In this document: positions 54,494 to 62,659 of the stretch, one piece after another
Numbering within the stretch: position 1 is the first letter of the stretch
Layout of the letters: each line of letters opens with the position of its first letter
DNA from: Maribacter sp. ACAM166
Lineage (GTDB): Bacteria > Bacteroidota > Bacteroidia > Flavobacteriales > Flavobacteriaceae
Assembly: GCF_005771495.1 (NCBI RefSeq)
Contig: NZ_VAUW01000007.1
Coordinates: 62,001 to 126,000 of the forward strand
Direction of reading: 5' to 3'
DNA: 64,000 nt
The notes under the pieces: generated by a model
What the model was told of the DNA's origin: nothing
Database searches by the model: none
Seen by the model: the letters and a program-made list of their open reading frames with translations, nothing else
Program-made: the position numbers and the translations under genes

Positions 54494-54970
54494 ATGTCTT
54501 TGGATAAAAACCAAGAAATTGTAAAAAACGTCTTTACTACCTTTTTAGAGGACAAAGGACATAGAAAAACCCCTGAACGTTACGCTATACTTCAAGAAAT
54601 TTATGAAAGTGAGGAACATTTCGATATAGAATCACTTTACATTAACATGAAGAATAAAAATTATCGTGTAAGTAGGGCTACGCTATATAATACGATTGAA
54701 CTTCTGTTAGGTTGCAAGTTGGTGCGCAAACATCAATTCGGCAAGAACCAGGCTCAATATGAAAAATCTTATTTTGATCGACAACATGACCATGTGATTC
54801 TTACTGACACCGGCGAAGTAATGGAATTTTGTGACCCGAGAATTCAATCTATCAAAAAAACAATCGAGGAAGTATTTGATATAAAAATCAATGCACATTC
54901 CTTATATTTTTACGGTACTAAAAATACTCCTACCAAAGAGGTAGACAACAAAGAAAATAAAGAGAACTAA
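54494..54970 (+). CDS. fur: Fur-family transcriptional regulator
   Basis: About 158 residues. The winged-helix part has [25 protein letters not shown] and [17 protein letters not shown]; the metal/dimer part has [18 protein letters not shown]. Only one Cys remains near the usual structural-zinc position, so the CxxC pair of proteobacterial Fur is absent. It is expected to control iron uptake. The ATG at 54494 is chosen over the TTG at 54473. purA follows 19 bases later on the same strand. Confidence 0.88.
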   Translation: MSLDKNQEIVKNVFTTFLEDKGHRKTPERYAILQEIYESEEHFDIESLYINMKNKNYRVSRATLYNTIELLLGCKLVRKHQFGKNQAQYEKSYFDRQHDHVILTDTGEVMEFCDPRIQSIKKTIEEVFDIKINAHSLYFYGTKNTPTKEVDNKENKEN

Positions 54971-54989
54971 CCAAGTATATAATATTTAG

Positions 54990-56261
54990 ATGGCAGTAGA
55001 TTTATTGTTAGGCCTACAATGGGGTGACGAAGGAAAGGGAAAAATCGTAGATGTATTAACCGCAAATTATGACATTATTGCTCGCTTTCAAGGTGGGCCA
55101 AATGCTGGTCATACTTTAGAATTCGATGGAATAAAGCATGTATTGCATACCATACCTTCAGGTATTTTTCATAAAAATGCAGTTAACATAGTGGGTAACG
55201 GTGTAGTTATCGACCCCGTTATTTTTAAAAAAGAATTGGATGCCTTGAAGAAATTCAATTTAGATATCAAATCCAAATTATTCATTTCTAGAAAAGCACA
55301 TTTAATTCTACCTACTCATCGTTTGTTAGATGCTGCTTCTGAAGCTTCTAAAGGAAAAGCAAAAATTGGCTCTACCTTAAAAGGAATCGGTCCTACTTAT
55401 ATGGATAAGACCGGTAGAAATGGAATGCGTATAGGAGATTTAGAACTAAGTGATTGGAAGGAAAAATACCGTAGCCTTGCAAATAAGCATGAGGCCATGA
55501 TTAGCTTTTACAATGTAGATATTCAATATGACCTTGCAGAATTGGAAGCTGATTTCTTCAAAGCGGTTACAGAGCTTAAAGAGCTAACCTTTATTGATAG
55601 TGAAGAATATTTGTATCAAGCACAAAAGCAAGGTAAAAAAATATTAGCCGAAGGTGCACAAGGTTCTTTATTAGATATTGATTTTGGAACATATCCTTTT
55701 GTAACTTCTTCCAATACTACTGCAGCTGGCGCCTGTACAGGCTTAGGCGTAGCGCCAAACCAAATAGGTGAGGTAAAAGGAATATTTAAGGCTTATACTA
55801 CAAGAGTAGGCAGTGGCCCTTTCCCAACAGAACTATTTGATGAGGATGGTGAGACTATGGGTCGTGCTGGCAATGAATTTGGCGCAACAACCGGTAGACC
55901 AAGACGTTGTGGTTGGTTAGATTTGGTAGCTTTGAAATATGCTGTTCGTATTAACGGCGTTACCGAATTGATGATGATGAAAGGTGATGTTCTAAGCGGA
56001 TTTGAAAAATTAAAGATATGTACTGCTTACAGCTATAAAGGTGAAATAATTGAACATTTCCCTTACAATATTGAACCTGAAAATGTTACTCCGGTTTATA
56101 CAGAAATGAACGGATGGAAAGAAGATTTGACAAAGATGACTTCTGCAGATCAATTACCCAAAACATTGAACGATTATATCGATTTTCTAGAAAAGGAATT
56201 AGAAGTTCCTATTAAAATTGTTTCTGTAGGGCCAGATAGGACACAAACAATCCATAGATAA
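54990..56261 (+). CDS. purA: Adenylosuccinate synthetase
   Basis: A 423-residue PurA: GTP-dependent synthesis of adenylosuccinate from IMP and aspartate. Asp13 in LQWGDEGKGK and His41 in GGPNAGHTL are the catalytic pair; GPTYMDKTGRNG, QGSLLDIDFGTYPFVTSS and TGRPRRCGWLD follow, and the C-terminal end SVGPDRTQTI is normal. A strong terminator ends the transcript. Confidence 0.98.
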   Translation: MAVDLLLGLQWGDEGKGKIVDVLTANYDIIARFQGGPNAGHTLEFDGIKHVLHTIPSGIFHKNAVNIVGNGVVIDPVIFKKELDALKKFNLDIKSKLFISRKAHLILPTHRLLDAASEASKGKAKIGSTLKGIGPTYMDKTGRNGMRIGDLELSDWKEKYRSLANKHEAMISFYNVDIQYDLAELEADFFKAVTELKELTFIDSEEYLYQAQKQGKKILAEGAQGSLLDIDFGTYPFVTSSNTTAAGACTGLGVAPNQIGEVKGIFKAYTTRVGSGPFPTELFDEDGETMGRAGNEFGATTGRPRRCGWLDLVALKYAVRINGVTELMMMKGDVLSGFEKLKICTAYSYKGEIIEHFPYNIEPENVTPVYTEMNGWKEDLTKMTSADQLPKTLNDYIDFLEKELEVPIKIVSVGPDRTQTIHR

Positions 56262-56297
56262 ATATTTAGCAATGTTAATAGGTTGTTCGGCTAACAG

Positions 56298-56342
56298 GAA
56301 TGGCGATATAGGGAAATACCTTTATCGCCATTCTTTTTTTTT
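56298..56342 (+). terminator. Rho-independent terminator after purA
   Basis: Stem GAATGGCGATA / TATCGCCATTC with an inner loop of about 14 bases, followed by T9. Confidence 0.92.
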
Positions 56343-56398
56343 GTACTTTAGGTTCCTTGCGAAATATACATTCGCACGACTAAAACGAAATTGAAAGA

Positions 56399-57196
56399 AT
56401 GAAAAAATCAACGTACCCTATTATAATCCTATTTCTATTTTTTACAGTTTCCTGTAAAATGGAAAACGATAAAAAAGTAGATACCAAAACCCCTAGTGAG
56501 GAGAAGACTGAAGGTGAATGGATATCCTTGTTCGATGGCAAAACCACGAAGGGCTGGCGGGCCTACAATGGAAAAGAATTACCCCCAGGTTGGATAGCAA
56601 AAAATGGTGAATTGACGTTTGATACTGAATTGGGTATGGAACAAGATTACACTGGCGGAACAGACATTATTTACGGAGTTGAAGAGTTTGATAACTTTGA
56701 ACTTTACTTGGAATGGAAACTACCAAAAGGAGGCAATAGTGGCGTTTTTTACCACCTGAAAGAGGGCTATGACTCCCCTCCAGAAGTTTCCCCTGAATAC
56801 CAATTAATAGATGATGAAAACTATGCTAGCATTCATGATATAACAGATTATAATTTAGGTTTAGGGTACACTGAAAAACCAGAAGAATTAAAACCTCTTC
56901 AACAAACCGCATCAGATTATGCGATGCACGCCGCGGACCCTAATGGTAAAATTTTACATCCTGTAGGGAAATGGAATACTACCAGAATAGTATTTACACC
57001 AGAGCAGGTAGAGCACTGGTTGAACGGAAAAAAAGTAGTATCTTTTGTACCTTGGGATGATGCTTGGTACGAAAAAAAGAATTCAGACAAATGGAAGAAT
57101 AGTGAAGATTATGGAAAGTATAAAACTGGATACATAGGCTTTCAAGACCATTCAAGTCCAATTTGGTTCCGTAACATAAAAATTAAAAAATTATAA
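56399..57196 (+). CDS. DUF1080 (3-keto-disaccharide hydrolase) lipoprotein
   Basis: A 265-residue protein with a lipoprotein signal (ILFLFFTVSCKMEN). The domain opens with WISLFDGKTTKGWRAYNG, then LTFDTELG, FELYLEWKLPKGGNSGVFYHLKEG and ends YKTGYIGFQDHSSPIWFRNIKI; this is PF06439, now linked to hydrolysis of 3-keto-glycosides. It is 11 bases upstream of a Gfo/Idh/MocA oxidoreductase, the usual partner that makes 3-keto sugars, so the pair likely processes glycosides in the periplasm. Confidence 0.93.
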   Translation: MKKSTYPIIILFLFFTVSCKMENDKKVDTKTPSEEKTEGEWISLFDGKTTKGWRAYNGKELPPGWIAKNGELTFDTELGMEQDYTGGTDIIYGVEEFDNFELYLEWKLPKGGNSGVFYHLKEGYDSPPEVSPEYQLIDDENYASIHDITDYNLGLGYTEKPEELKPLQQTASDYAMHAADPNGKILHPVGKWNTTRIVFTPEQVEHWLNGKKVVSFVPWDDAWYEKKNSDKWKNSEDYGKYKTGYIGFQDHSSPIWFRNIKIKKL

Positions 57197-57207
57197 TAAC
57201 CACACCA

Positions 57208-58644
57208 ATGAATAAAAGAGATTTTTTAAAAAACGCAGCGGCTTTGTCCACATTTGTATTGTTACCATCCGGACTATGGTCTTGTAAAGGGGAAGAAAAG
57301 AAATTAACCAGATTACGCACTGCACACATTGGTGTTGGTAATATGGGAGCTGCTGATCTTGAAGCTATATCTTCACATCAAAAAGTTGATGTTACAGCGC
57401 TGTGCGATGTTGACGCCAATAATTTGGCTGCAGCAAAGAAACTACACCCAAATGCCAAAACATATGCAGATTATAGGGTAATGTTAAAGGAAATGGGCGA
57501 CGATATTGATGCTGTTGTTGTTTCTACACCAGATCACAGCCATGCACCAGCTTCAATGATGGCGATGGAAATGGATAAACCAGTCTATTGTCAAAAACCA
57601 CTTACGCATTATGTTTCTGAAGCTAGAGCAATGAAAAAGCTAGCTGCAGATAAAGGGTTAGTTACTCAAATGGGAATTCAAGTACATTCTTTTTATGATT
57701 ATAAATTGGCTACACTTTTAATTCAATCGGGTATTATTGGAAAAGTTCATACGGTTCGTGCCTGGTCACCAAAAGACTGGGGATATGATGGCCCTGAACC
57801 TAAAGGCAAAGACCCTATTCCAGAAACTTTAGATTGGAACCTATGGCTCGGTACTTCAGCAGAAAGACCCTATAAGGAAGGTGTTTATCATCCTGGTAAT
57901 TGGAGGCAATTAGTTGATTATGGTTGTGGTACTTTAGGAGACATGGGAGTACATATTTTTGACACACCTTACAATGCACTCGATTTAGAAGTTCCAATGA
58001 CCATTAAAAACGAATGTAGGGAACCAAACGGATTCGGCTTTCCACAAAATAACGTAGTAACCTACGAATTTCCACAAACCAATTACACCACCGAAACATT
58101 AAAATGGGTATGGTATGATGGGCCTGGAGCACCAAAAGACCATGAAGAATTAAAATTGCCTGGTGCCGATTCTATGGAAACTTCAACAGATGATTCCAAT
58201 GCTTCTTTAGAAGATAAGATGTCCCTTGAGACCAAAATAACTAGCGAAGGTTCATTACCTGAACAAGGCGCAATGTTTATTGGAGAAAAAGGACGATTAT
58301 TATTGCCTCATTTTATGGAGCTACCAAAGAAAATTGTGGATGGTGAATATGTAGATATATCAGCAGAGATTGAAGCGGTTGGAAAAGCAAATAATATGGG
58401 CGAACCAATTCGTAATTATGAAACTGAAGGACAAAAACATTATCACCAATTTGTAGATGCTTGTTTAGGTACCGATGAAACCACGGCTCCTTTTTCCTAT
58501 GCATCAAGACTTACCGAAACAATACTATTAGGTGTAATTGCAGGCAGATTCCCTAATCAAGTTTTACATTGGGACAGTGAAAATGCTAAATTCGCTGAAG
58601 ATGAAGCAAACGCCTATTTAGAAGGTGAGTATAGAAATTTCTAA
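57208..58644 (+). CDS. Gfo/Idh/MocA-family oxidoreductase, exported
   Basis: A 478-residue oxidoreductase. The N-terminus (MNKRDFLKNAAALSTFVLLPSG) resembles a Tat/lipoprotein signal with Cys in WSCKG, followed by the Rossmann segment TAHIGVGNMGAADL and the CQKPLTHYVSEARAM catalytic-lysine motif. The C-terminal beta-sheet domain has GCGTLGDMGVHIFDTPY. It probably oxidises a sugar 3-hydroxyl for the DUF1080 partner. A UUCG-loop terminator follows. Confidence 0.9.
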   Translation: MNKRDFLKNAAALSTFVLLPSGLWSCKGEEKKLTRLRTAHIGVGNMGAADLEAISSHQKVDVTALCDVDANNLAAAKKLHPNAKTYADYRVMLKEMGDDIDAVVVSTPDHSHAPASMMAMEMDKPVYCQKPLTHYVSEARAMKKLAADKGLVTQMGIQVHSFYDYKLATLLIQSGIIGKVHTVRAWSPKDWGYDGPEPKGKDPIPETLDWNLWLGTSAERPYKEGVYHPGNWRQLVDYGCGTLGDMGVHIFDTPYNALDLEVPMTIKNECREPNGFGFPQNNVVTYEFPQTNYTTETLKWVWYDGPGAPKDHEELKLPGADSMETSTDDSNASLEDKMSLETKITSEGSLPEQGAMFIGEKGRLLLPHFMELPKKIVDGEYVDISAEIEAVGKANNMGEPIRNYETEGQKHYHQFVDACLGTDETTAPFSYASRLTETILLGVIAGRFPNQVLHWDSENAKFAEDEANAYLEGEYRNF

Positions 58645-58664
58645 AAATCCATTTTAAAAATCAC

Positions 58665-58690
58665 AAAAACCACTTTCGAGTGGTTTTTTT
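58665..58690 (+). terminator. Rho-independent terminator with a TTCG loop
   Basis: Stem AAAAACCACT / AGTGGTTTTT closed by TTCG and followed by further Ts, after the oxidoreductase stop. Confidence 0.92.
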
Positions 58691-58735
58691 ATATCCATAT
58701 TTAAAGGAAAATTAATTCCAACCAATTAGCGAACC

Positions 58736-59597
58736 ATGAAAATATTTTACAATTACAACCTATTCAGACTGGCTTTACTATGTATTCCTTGTTTTTTCAT
58801 TGTTAGCTGTACTCATATTAAAGAACCAATAATAACCGTAAAACCTCATTCTTCCTTAGTCTTAATAGGAAATAATTTAGGTTCGAGAATATTGAACTGC
58901 GGATTTAATGGTGATTTTCACGCGCTTTAGAAATCTACCGGAAAATGAGAGAAACTATATTACCGATTATGTAGAGTCTGGTAGGCCAATAGTTGGATTT
59001 AGAACAGCTAAACATACCTTCATGTAAAACTGACTCAACATTAGTTGAGTTTAATGAAGCATGGCCAGCGAAGGTATTCGGACAACAATGGATTAGACAC
59101 CATGGCCATTTTGATGACGGTAAATTTCCGGTAACGAATATTTCAATCAAGGAAGGACAAAAAGACAATCCGATTTTAAATGGTTTTAATAAATTCGATG
59201 CATTTTCGTGGTTGTACCACGTAGATGGCGAGGATTGGAAACTTCAAGGAGACACAGTTCCCCTATTCTTCTGGGACATTCTACAAAATCACAACACCAA
59301 ATAGATGGTGACCTTGATAAATTTTCATTGGACAACCCCGTAGCATGGACAAAGAGCTATACCGGGACATCAGGAATAAAAGCCAGAGTCTTTTTTACTA
59401 CGCTGGGACATCCCTATGATTTTAAGATTCCTGAAGTACGCAAAATTACGATGAATGGAATTTTTTGGGCATTGGGAAAAGAAGGGGCTATTCCTGAAGA
59501 TGGTGTAAATGTAATATTACATGAGCCTTTTTCACCTAACAATTCTGAATTTGGACAAAATTTCAAAAAAAATTTAAAACCAACACCTATACAATAG
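58736..59597 (+). pseudogene. ThuA-type gene remnant, probably fused to another gene's 5' end by deletion
   Basis: Four readable pieces in changing frames. Piece 1 (58736-58898) starts with a signal peptide (FFIVSCTHI) and reads SLVLIGNNLGSRILN. Piece 2 (58899-59024, +1) reads ADLMVIFTRFRNLPENER..VGFRTAKHTF, a clear ThuA segment. Piece 3 (about 59022-59262, +2) reads VEFNEAWPAKVFGQQWIRHHGHF and ends WKLQGDTVP. Piece 4 (from about 59262, +1) reads ILLGHSTKSQHQ..VFFTTLGHPYDF to the end NPTPIQ-like tail. ThuA proteins are found with DUF1080 and Gfo/Idh genes. The GNNLGSR motif in piece 1 is not usual for ThuA. At least three lesions make function unlikely. Confidence 0.85.
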
Positions 59598-59647
59598 TTC
59601 TTTACTAAATGTATGCTAATAGTGTTATTCGCTCTATTATTTTATCC

Positions 59648-59655
59648 TATTTTTG
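59648..59655 (+). promoter_or_regulatory. -7 element TATTTTTG before the OstA-like gene
   Basis: Exact TAnnTTTG, 13 bases before the TTG start at 59669, supporting that start. It lies just after the ThuA remnant. Confidence 0.5.
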
Positions 59656-59668
59656 AAAAAAAAATAGA

Positions 59669-61372
59669 TTGAAAACCATTTGTTTATTCGTCCTATTATT
59701 TTTTGGACACTCTTTTATAGCTCACGCCCAAGAGAAGGATACTAAAGGAGAACCAAAACAAATCAATATTGTTTACGGCGCAAATTTCACTAAGAATGAA
59801 GTTGATTACCCAGGCGCATCTATCTTTAGTAAAGATGACCGTCAGGTACAATTTGAACATCAAGGTGCCGATCTTTGGTGTGATGTCGCTATTTACTACC
59901 AACGAGATAATCGGCTAGAGGCTATTGGGAATGTCATACTCAAACAAGGCGATTCCGTTCAAATGACCAGTAAAAAAATCAATTATTTAGGTGATATAAA
60001 GCTAGCCAAGGCTTGGGGAAATGTGGTATTGACCAATTCTGACATGACCTTAAAGACAGACACCTTACGTCTAGATAGAGAAAAACAGGAAGCTTATTAC
60101 CAAGACAACGGTACTGTTATCGATTCTGCTAACACTTTAACTAGTAAGATTGGTACATACTTCATGGAATTAAAAAAATACCAATTTTTAGATAGTGTCC
60201 ATATACAAAATCCCAAATACACTGTAGACTCCGAACAATTAGATTACTATCAAACCTCCAAAAACGCCTATATGTACGGGCCCTCCACAATTATTGGCGA
60301 GACGTATAAAATTTATTGCGAACGAGGGTTTTATGACACCAAAGTTGAAAGTGGTTATGGCATTAAGAATACGCGTATAGATTACAATAACCGTATTATT
60401 GAAGGTGATAGCGTCTATTTCAACAAGGTTAATGAGTTTGCATCTGCAACTAACAATATTACTGTTACTGATACTATAAACAAAGGCATTATTAGGGCTC
60501 ATTATGCGGAGGTCTATAAAGCCAAAGATTCTGTTTTTGCAACTAGAAGAGCTGTTTCTATTTCTGTACAGCAACAAGATTCACTTTATGTTCACGGAGA
60601 TACCTTGATGGTGACAGGTAAGCCTGAAGAACGTTTACTACGAGCATTTAGAAATGCTAAGTTTTACAAGACCAATTTAAGCGGAAAATGTGACAGCATT
60701 CATTCTGAACAAAAAACGGGTATTACCCAATTGATAAAAAATCCGATAATCTGGAACGGAGCCAATCAAATGACCGGTGACAGCATCCATCTTAAATCAA
60801 ACTTAGAAACTGAACAATTAGACTCATTAAAAGTATTGGAAAATGCCTTTATTATTTCATTGGACAGTGTAAGTATGACAGGGTACAATCAAGCAAAGGG
60901 GATAAACTTGTTCGGACAATTTATTGAGAATGAACTTAAATTAATTGACCTGATTCAAAACACAGAAGTGGTTTATTACATGTACAATGATGATGATGAG
61001 CTAATAGGAATCGATAAAACGGTATGTAGTAAGATTCGTATTACCATGGCTGAAAATGATATAGAGGACTTAACCTTCTATACCGATCCCGATGGAGATA
61101 TATTTCCAGAAAAAGACCTACCAGAGAACAGCAGAATCTTAAAAGGTTTTGTCTGGCGTGGCGATGAACGTATATTAACAAAAGAAGATATTTTTGATGA
61201 AGACGACAATAACTTAGAACTTGTGGTTATTAAAGGAATAGACAATCCTATTGATATCGATGCCGAGGAGCAACAACGCAGTCAAAATGAGACGGATCCG
61301 ATAAATAATATTCCCGATAAAAATAAAGCTGTTGACCCTAAAAAGTCAAGCAAAGCTAAGAAAGTGAAGTAA
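59669..61372 (+). CDS. OstA-like (LptA/LptD N-domain) outer-membrane biogenesis protein
   Basis: A 567-residue protein with a signal peptide (ICLFVLLFFGHSFIAHAQ). The body is a repeated beta-jellyroll of the OstA/LptA type: LEAIGNVILKQGDSVQMTSKKINY, AKAWGNVVLTNSDMTLKTDTL, and similar strands through residue 500; the C-terminus is charged (PKKSSKAKKVK). It may bind lipopolysaccharide or a lipid during transport to the outer membrane. The start is a TTG: an in-frame TGA at 59654 blocks any earlier one and no ATG fits the signal peptide. The aminotransferase gene follows in 9 bases. Confidence 0.87.
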   Translation: MKTICLFVLLFFGHSFIAHAQEKDTKGEPKQINIVYGANFTKNEVDYPGASIFSKDDRQVQFEHQGADLWCDVAIYYQRDNRLEAIGNVILKQGDSVQMTSKKINYLGDIKLAKAWGNVVLTNSDMTLKTDTLRLDREKQEAYYQDNGTVIDSANTLTSKIGTYFMELKKYQFLDSVHIQNPKYTVDSEQLDYYQTSKNAYMYGPSTIIGETYKIYCERGFYDTKVESGYGIKNTRIDYNNRIIEGDSVYFNKVNEFASATNNITVTDTINKGIIRAHYAEVYKAKDSVFATRRAVSISVQQQDSLYVHGDTLMVTGKPEERLLRAFRNAKFYKTNLSGKCDSIHSEQKTGITQLIKNPIIWNGANQMTGDSIHLKSNLETEQLDSLKVLENAFIISLDSVSMTGYNQAKGINLFGQFIENELKLIDLIQNTEVVYYMYNDDDELIGIDKTVCSKIRITMAENDIEDLTFYTDPDGDIFPEKDLPENSRILKGFVWRGDERILTKEDIFDEDDNNLELVVIKGIDNPIDIDAEEQQRSQNETDPINNIPDKNKAVDPKKSSKAKKVK

Positions 61373-61381
61373 TAATTTCAC

Positions 61382-62557
61382 ATGAAAAACGACTTTTTAA
61401 AATATCAGGCGCAAACCTCACCCTATCCTTTAGGTATGGAAATTTCACATGCAAAAGGAAGTTACATTTACGACACCAAGGGTAATGCACATTTAGATTT
61501 TGTAGCGGGTATATCTGCTTGTACGTTGGGCCATTGTCACCAAGAAGTTGTAACCGCTATACAAGAGCAGACAGAAAAATATATGCACGTTATGGTGTAT
61601 GGCGAGTATGTACAATCACCAGCCACGAACTACACAAAATTATTAGCGGAGAATTTACCAGATCCGTTAGAGGTCACTTATCTTGTAAATTCGGGCACTG
61701 AAGCTATAGAAGGCGCTCTGAAGCTAGCTCGTAGATTTACAGGACGGTCTCAAATTATAGCTGCTAAAACCGCCTATCATGGAAATACCATGGGAAGTTT
61801 AAGCCTAATGGACTTTGAAGAACGTAAAAGTGTTTTTAGACCGCTACTCCCAGATATTTATCACATAACGTTTAATAAGAAGAAAGACTTAGAGAAGATT
61901 ACCACTAAAACTGCCTGTGTTATTTTAGAAACTATACAAGGTGGCGCTGGTTTTATTGAGCCCAAAAATGATTACTTACAAAAAGTAAGAAAGCGTTGTA
62001 CTGCAATGGGAGCATTGCTCATTCTTGACGAAATACAACCTGGTTTTGGGCGAACAGGAAAATTATTTGCCTTTGAAAATTACAACTGCATACCAGATAT
62101 TTTGGTTATTGGAAAAGGAATGGCTTCAGGTATGCCAGTAGGTGCTTTTACCGCCAGTAAAGATATGATGGATTCTTTAAGTGAACATCCGAAAATGGGA
62201 CATATCACTACTTTTGGTGGTCACCCTGTAATAGCGGCTTCTAGCCTTGCTACTTTAAAGGTGTTATTGAATACTTCATTGATTGAAGACACCTTAAAAA
62301 AGGAGGTGCTGTTTAGGGAACTTTTGATACATTCTAAAATAAAAGAAATACGAGGTAAAGGATTAATGTTGGCACTTATCATGGATTCACCAGAAACTGC
62401 AAACAATTTAGTATTGCGTGCAAGCGAGGAAAAACTAATCTTATTTTGGCTCTTATTTGAAAACAAGGCTGTGAGAATCACCCCTCCTCTTACAATTTCG
62501 GAAGAAGAAATACGACGAGGTTGCGCCACAATACTCAAGGTTTTAAATGGAATGTAA
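61382..62557 (+). CDS. Class III (aspartate aminotransferase family) PLP aminotransferase
   Basis: A 391-residue PLP enzyme. DFVAGISACTLGHCHQEV, VNSGTEAIEGALKLARRFTG, AAKTAYHGNTMGS, LILDEIQPGFGRTGKLFAFE and VIGKGMASGMPVGAFTAS are present; Lys245 in GKGMASG binds PLP and THFGGHP-like TTFGGHPVIA follows. It belongs with acetylornithine/ornithine-type aminotransferases, but the substrate cannot be fixed. The order OstA-like, aminotransferase, TPR protein is typical of flavobacteria. Confidence 0.93.
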   Translation: MKNDFLKYQAQTSPYPLGMEISHAKGSYIYDTKGNAHLDFVAGISACTLGHCHQEVVTAIQEQTEKYMHVMVYGEYVQSPATNYTKLLAENLPDPLEVTYLVNSGTEAIEGALKLARRFTGRSQIIAAKTAYHGNTMGSLSLMDFEERKSVFRPLLPDIYHITFNKKKDLEKITTKTACVILETIQGGAGFIEPKNDYLQKVRKRCTAMGALLILDEIQPGFGRTGKLFAFENYNCIPDILVIGKGMASGMPVGAFTASKDMMDSLSEHPKMGHITTFGGHPVIAASSLATLKVLLNTSLIEDTLKKEVLFRELLIHSKIKEIRGKGLMLALIMDSPETANNLVLRASEEKLILFWLLFENKAVRITPPLTISEEEIRRGCATILKVLNGM

Positions 62558-62659
62558 CACGATGTTGTTAACTAATTTGTTAATAATATAGACACTATTA
62601 CAGGCTGAGACCTCATTCAAACGCTTACTTTTAAATATCTAGAAAAACCAAAAGTTCCT

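Noticed and set aside
58993-59304. A separate 103-residue gene
   Set aside because: It opens with TTG and aligns as the middle of the ThuA remnant, in a shifted frame.
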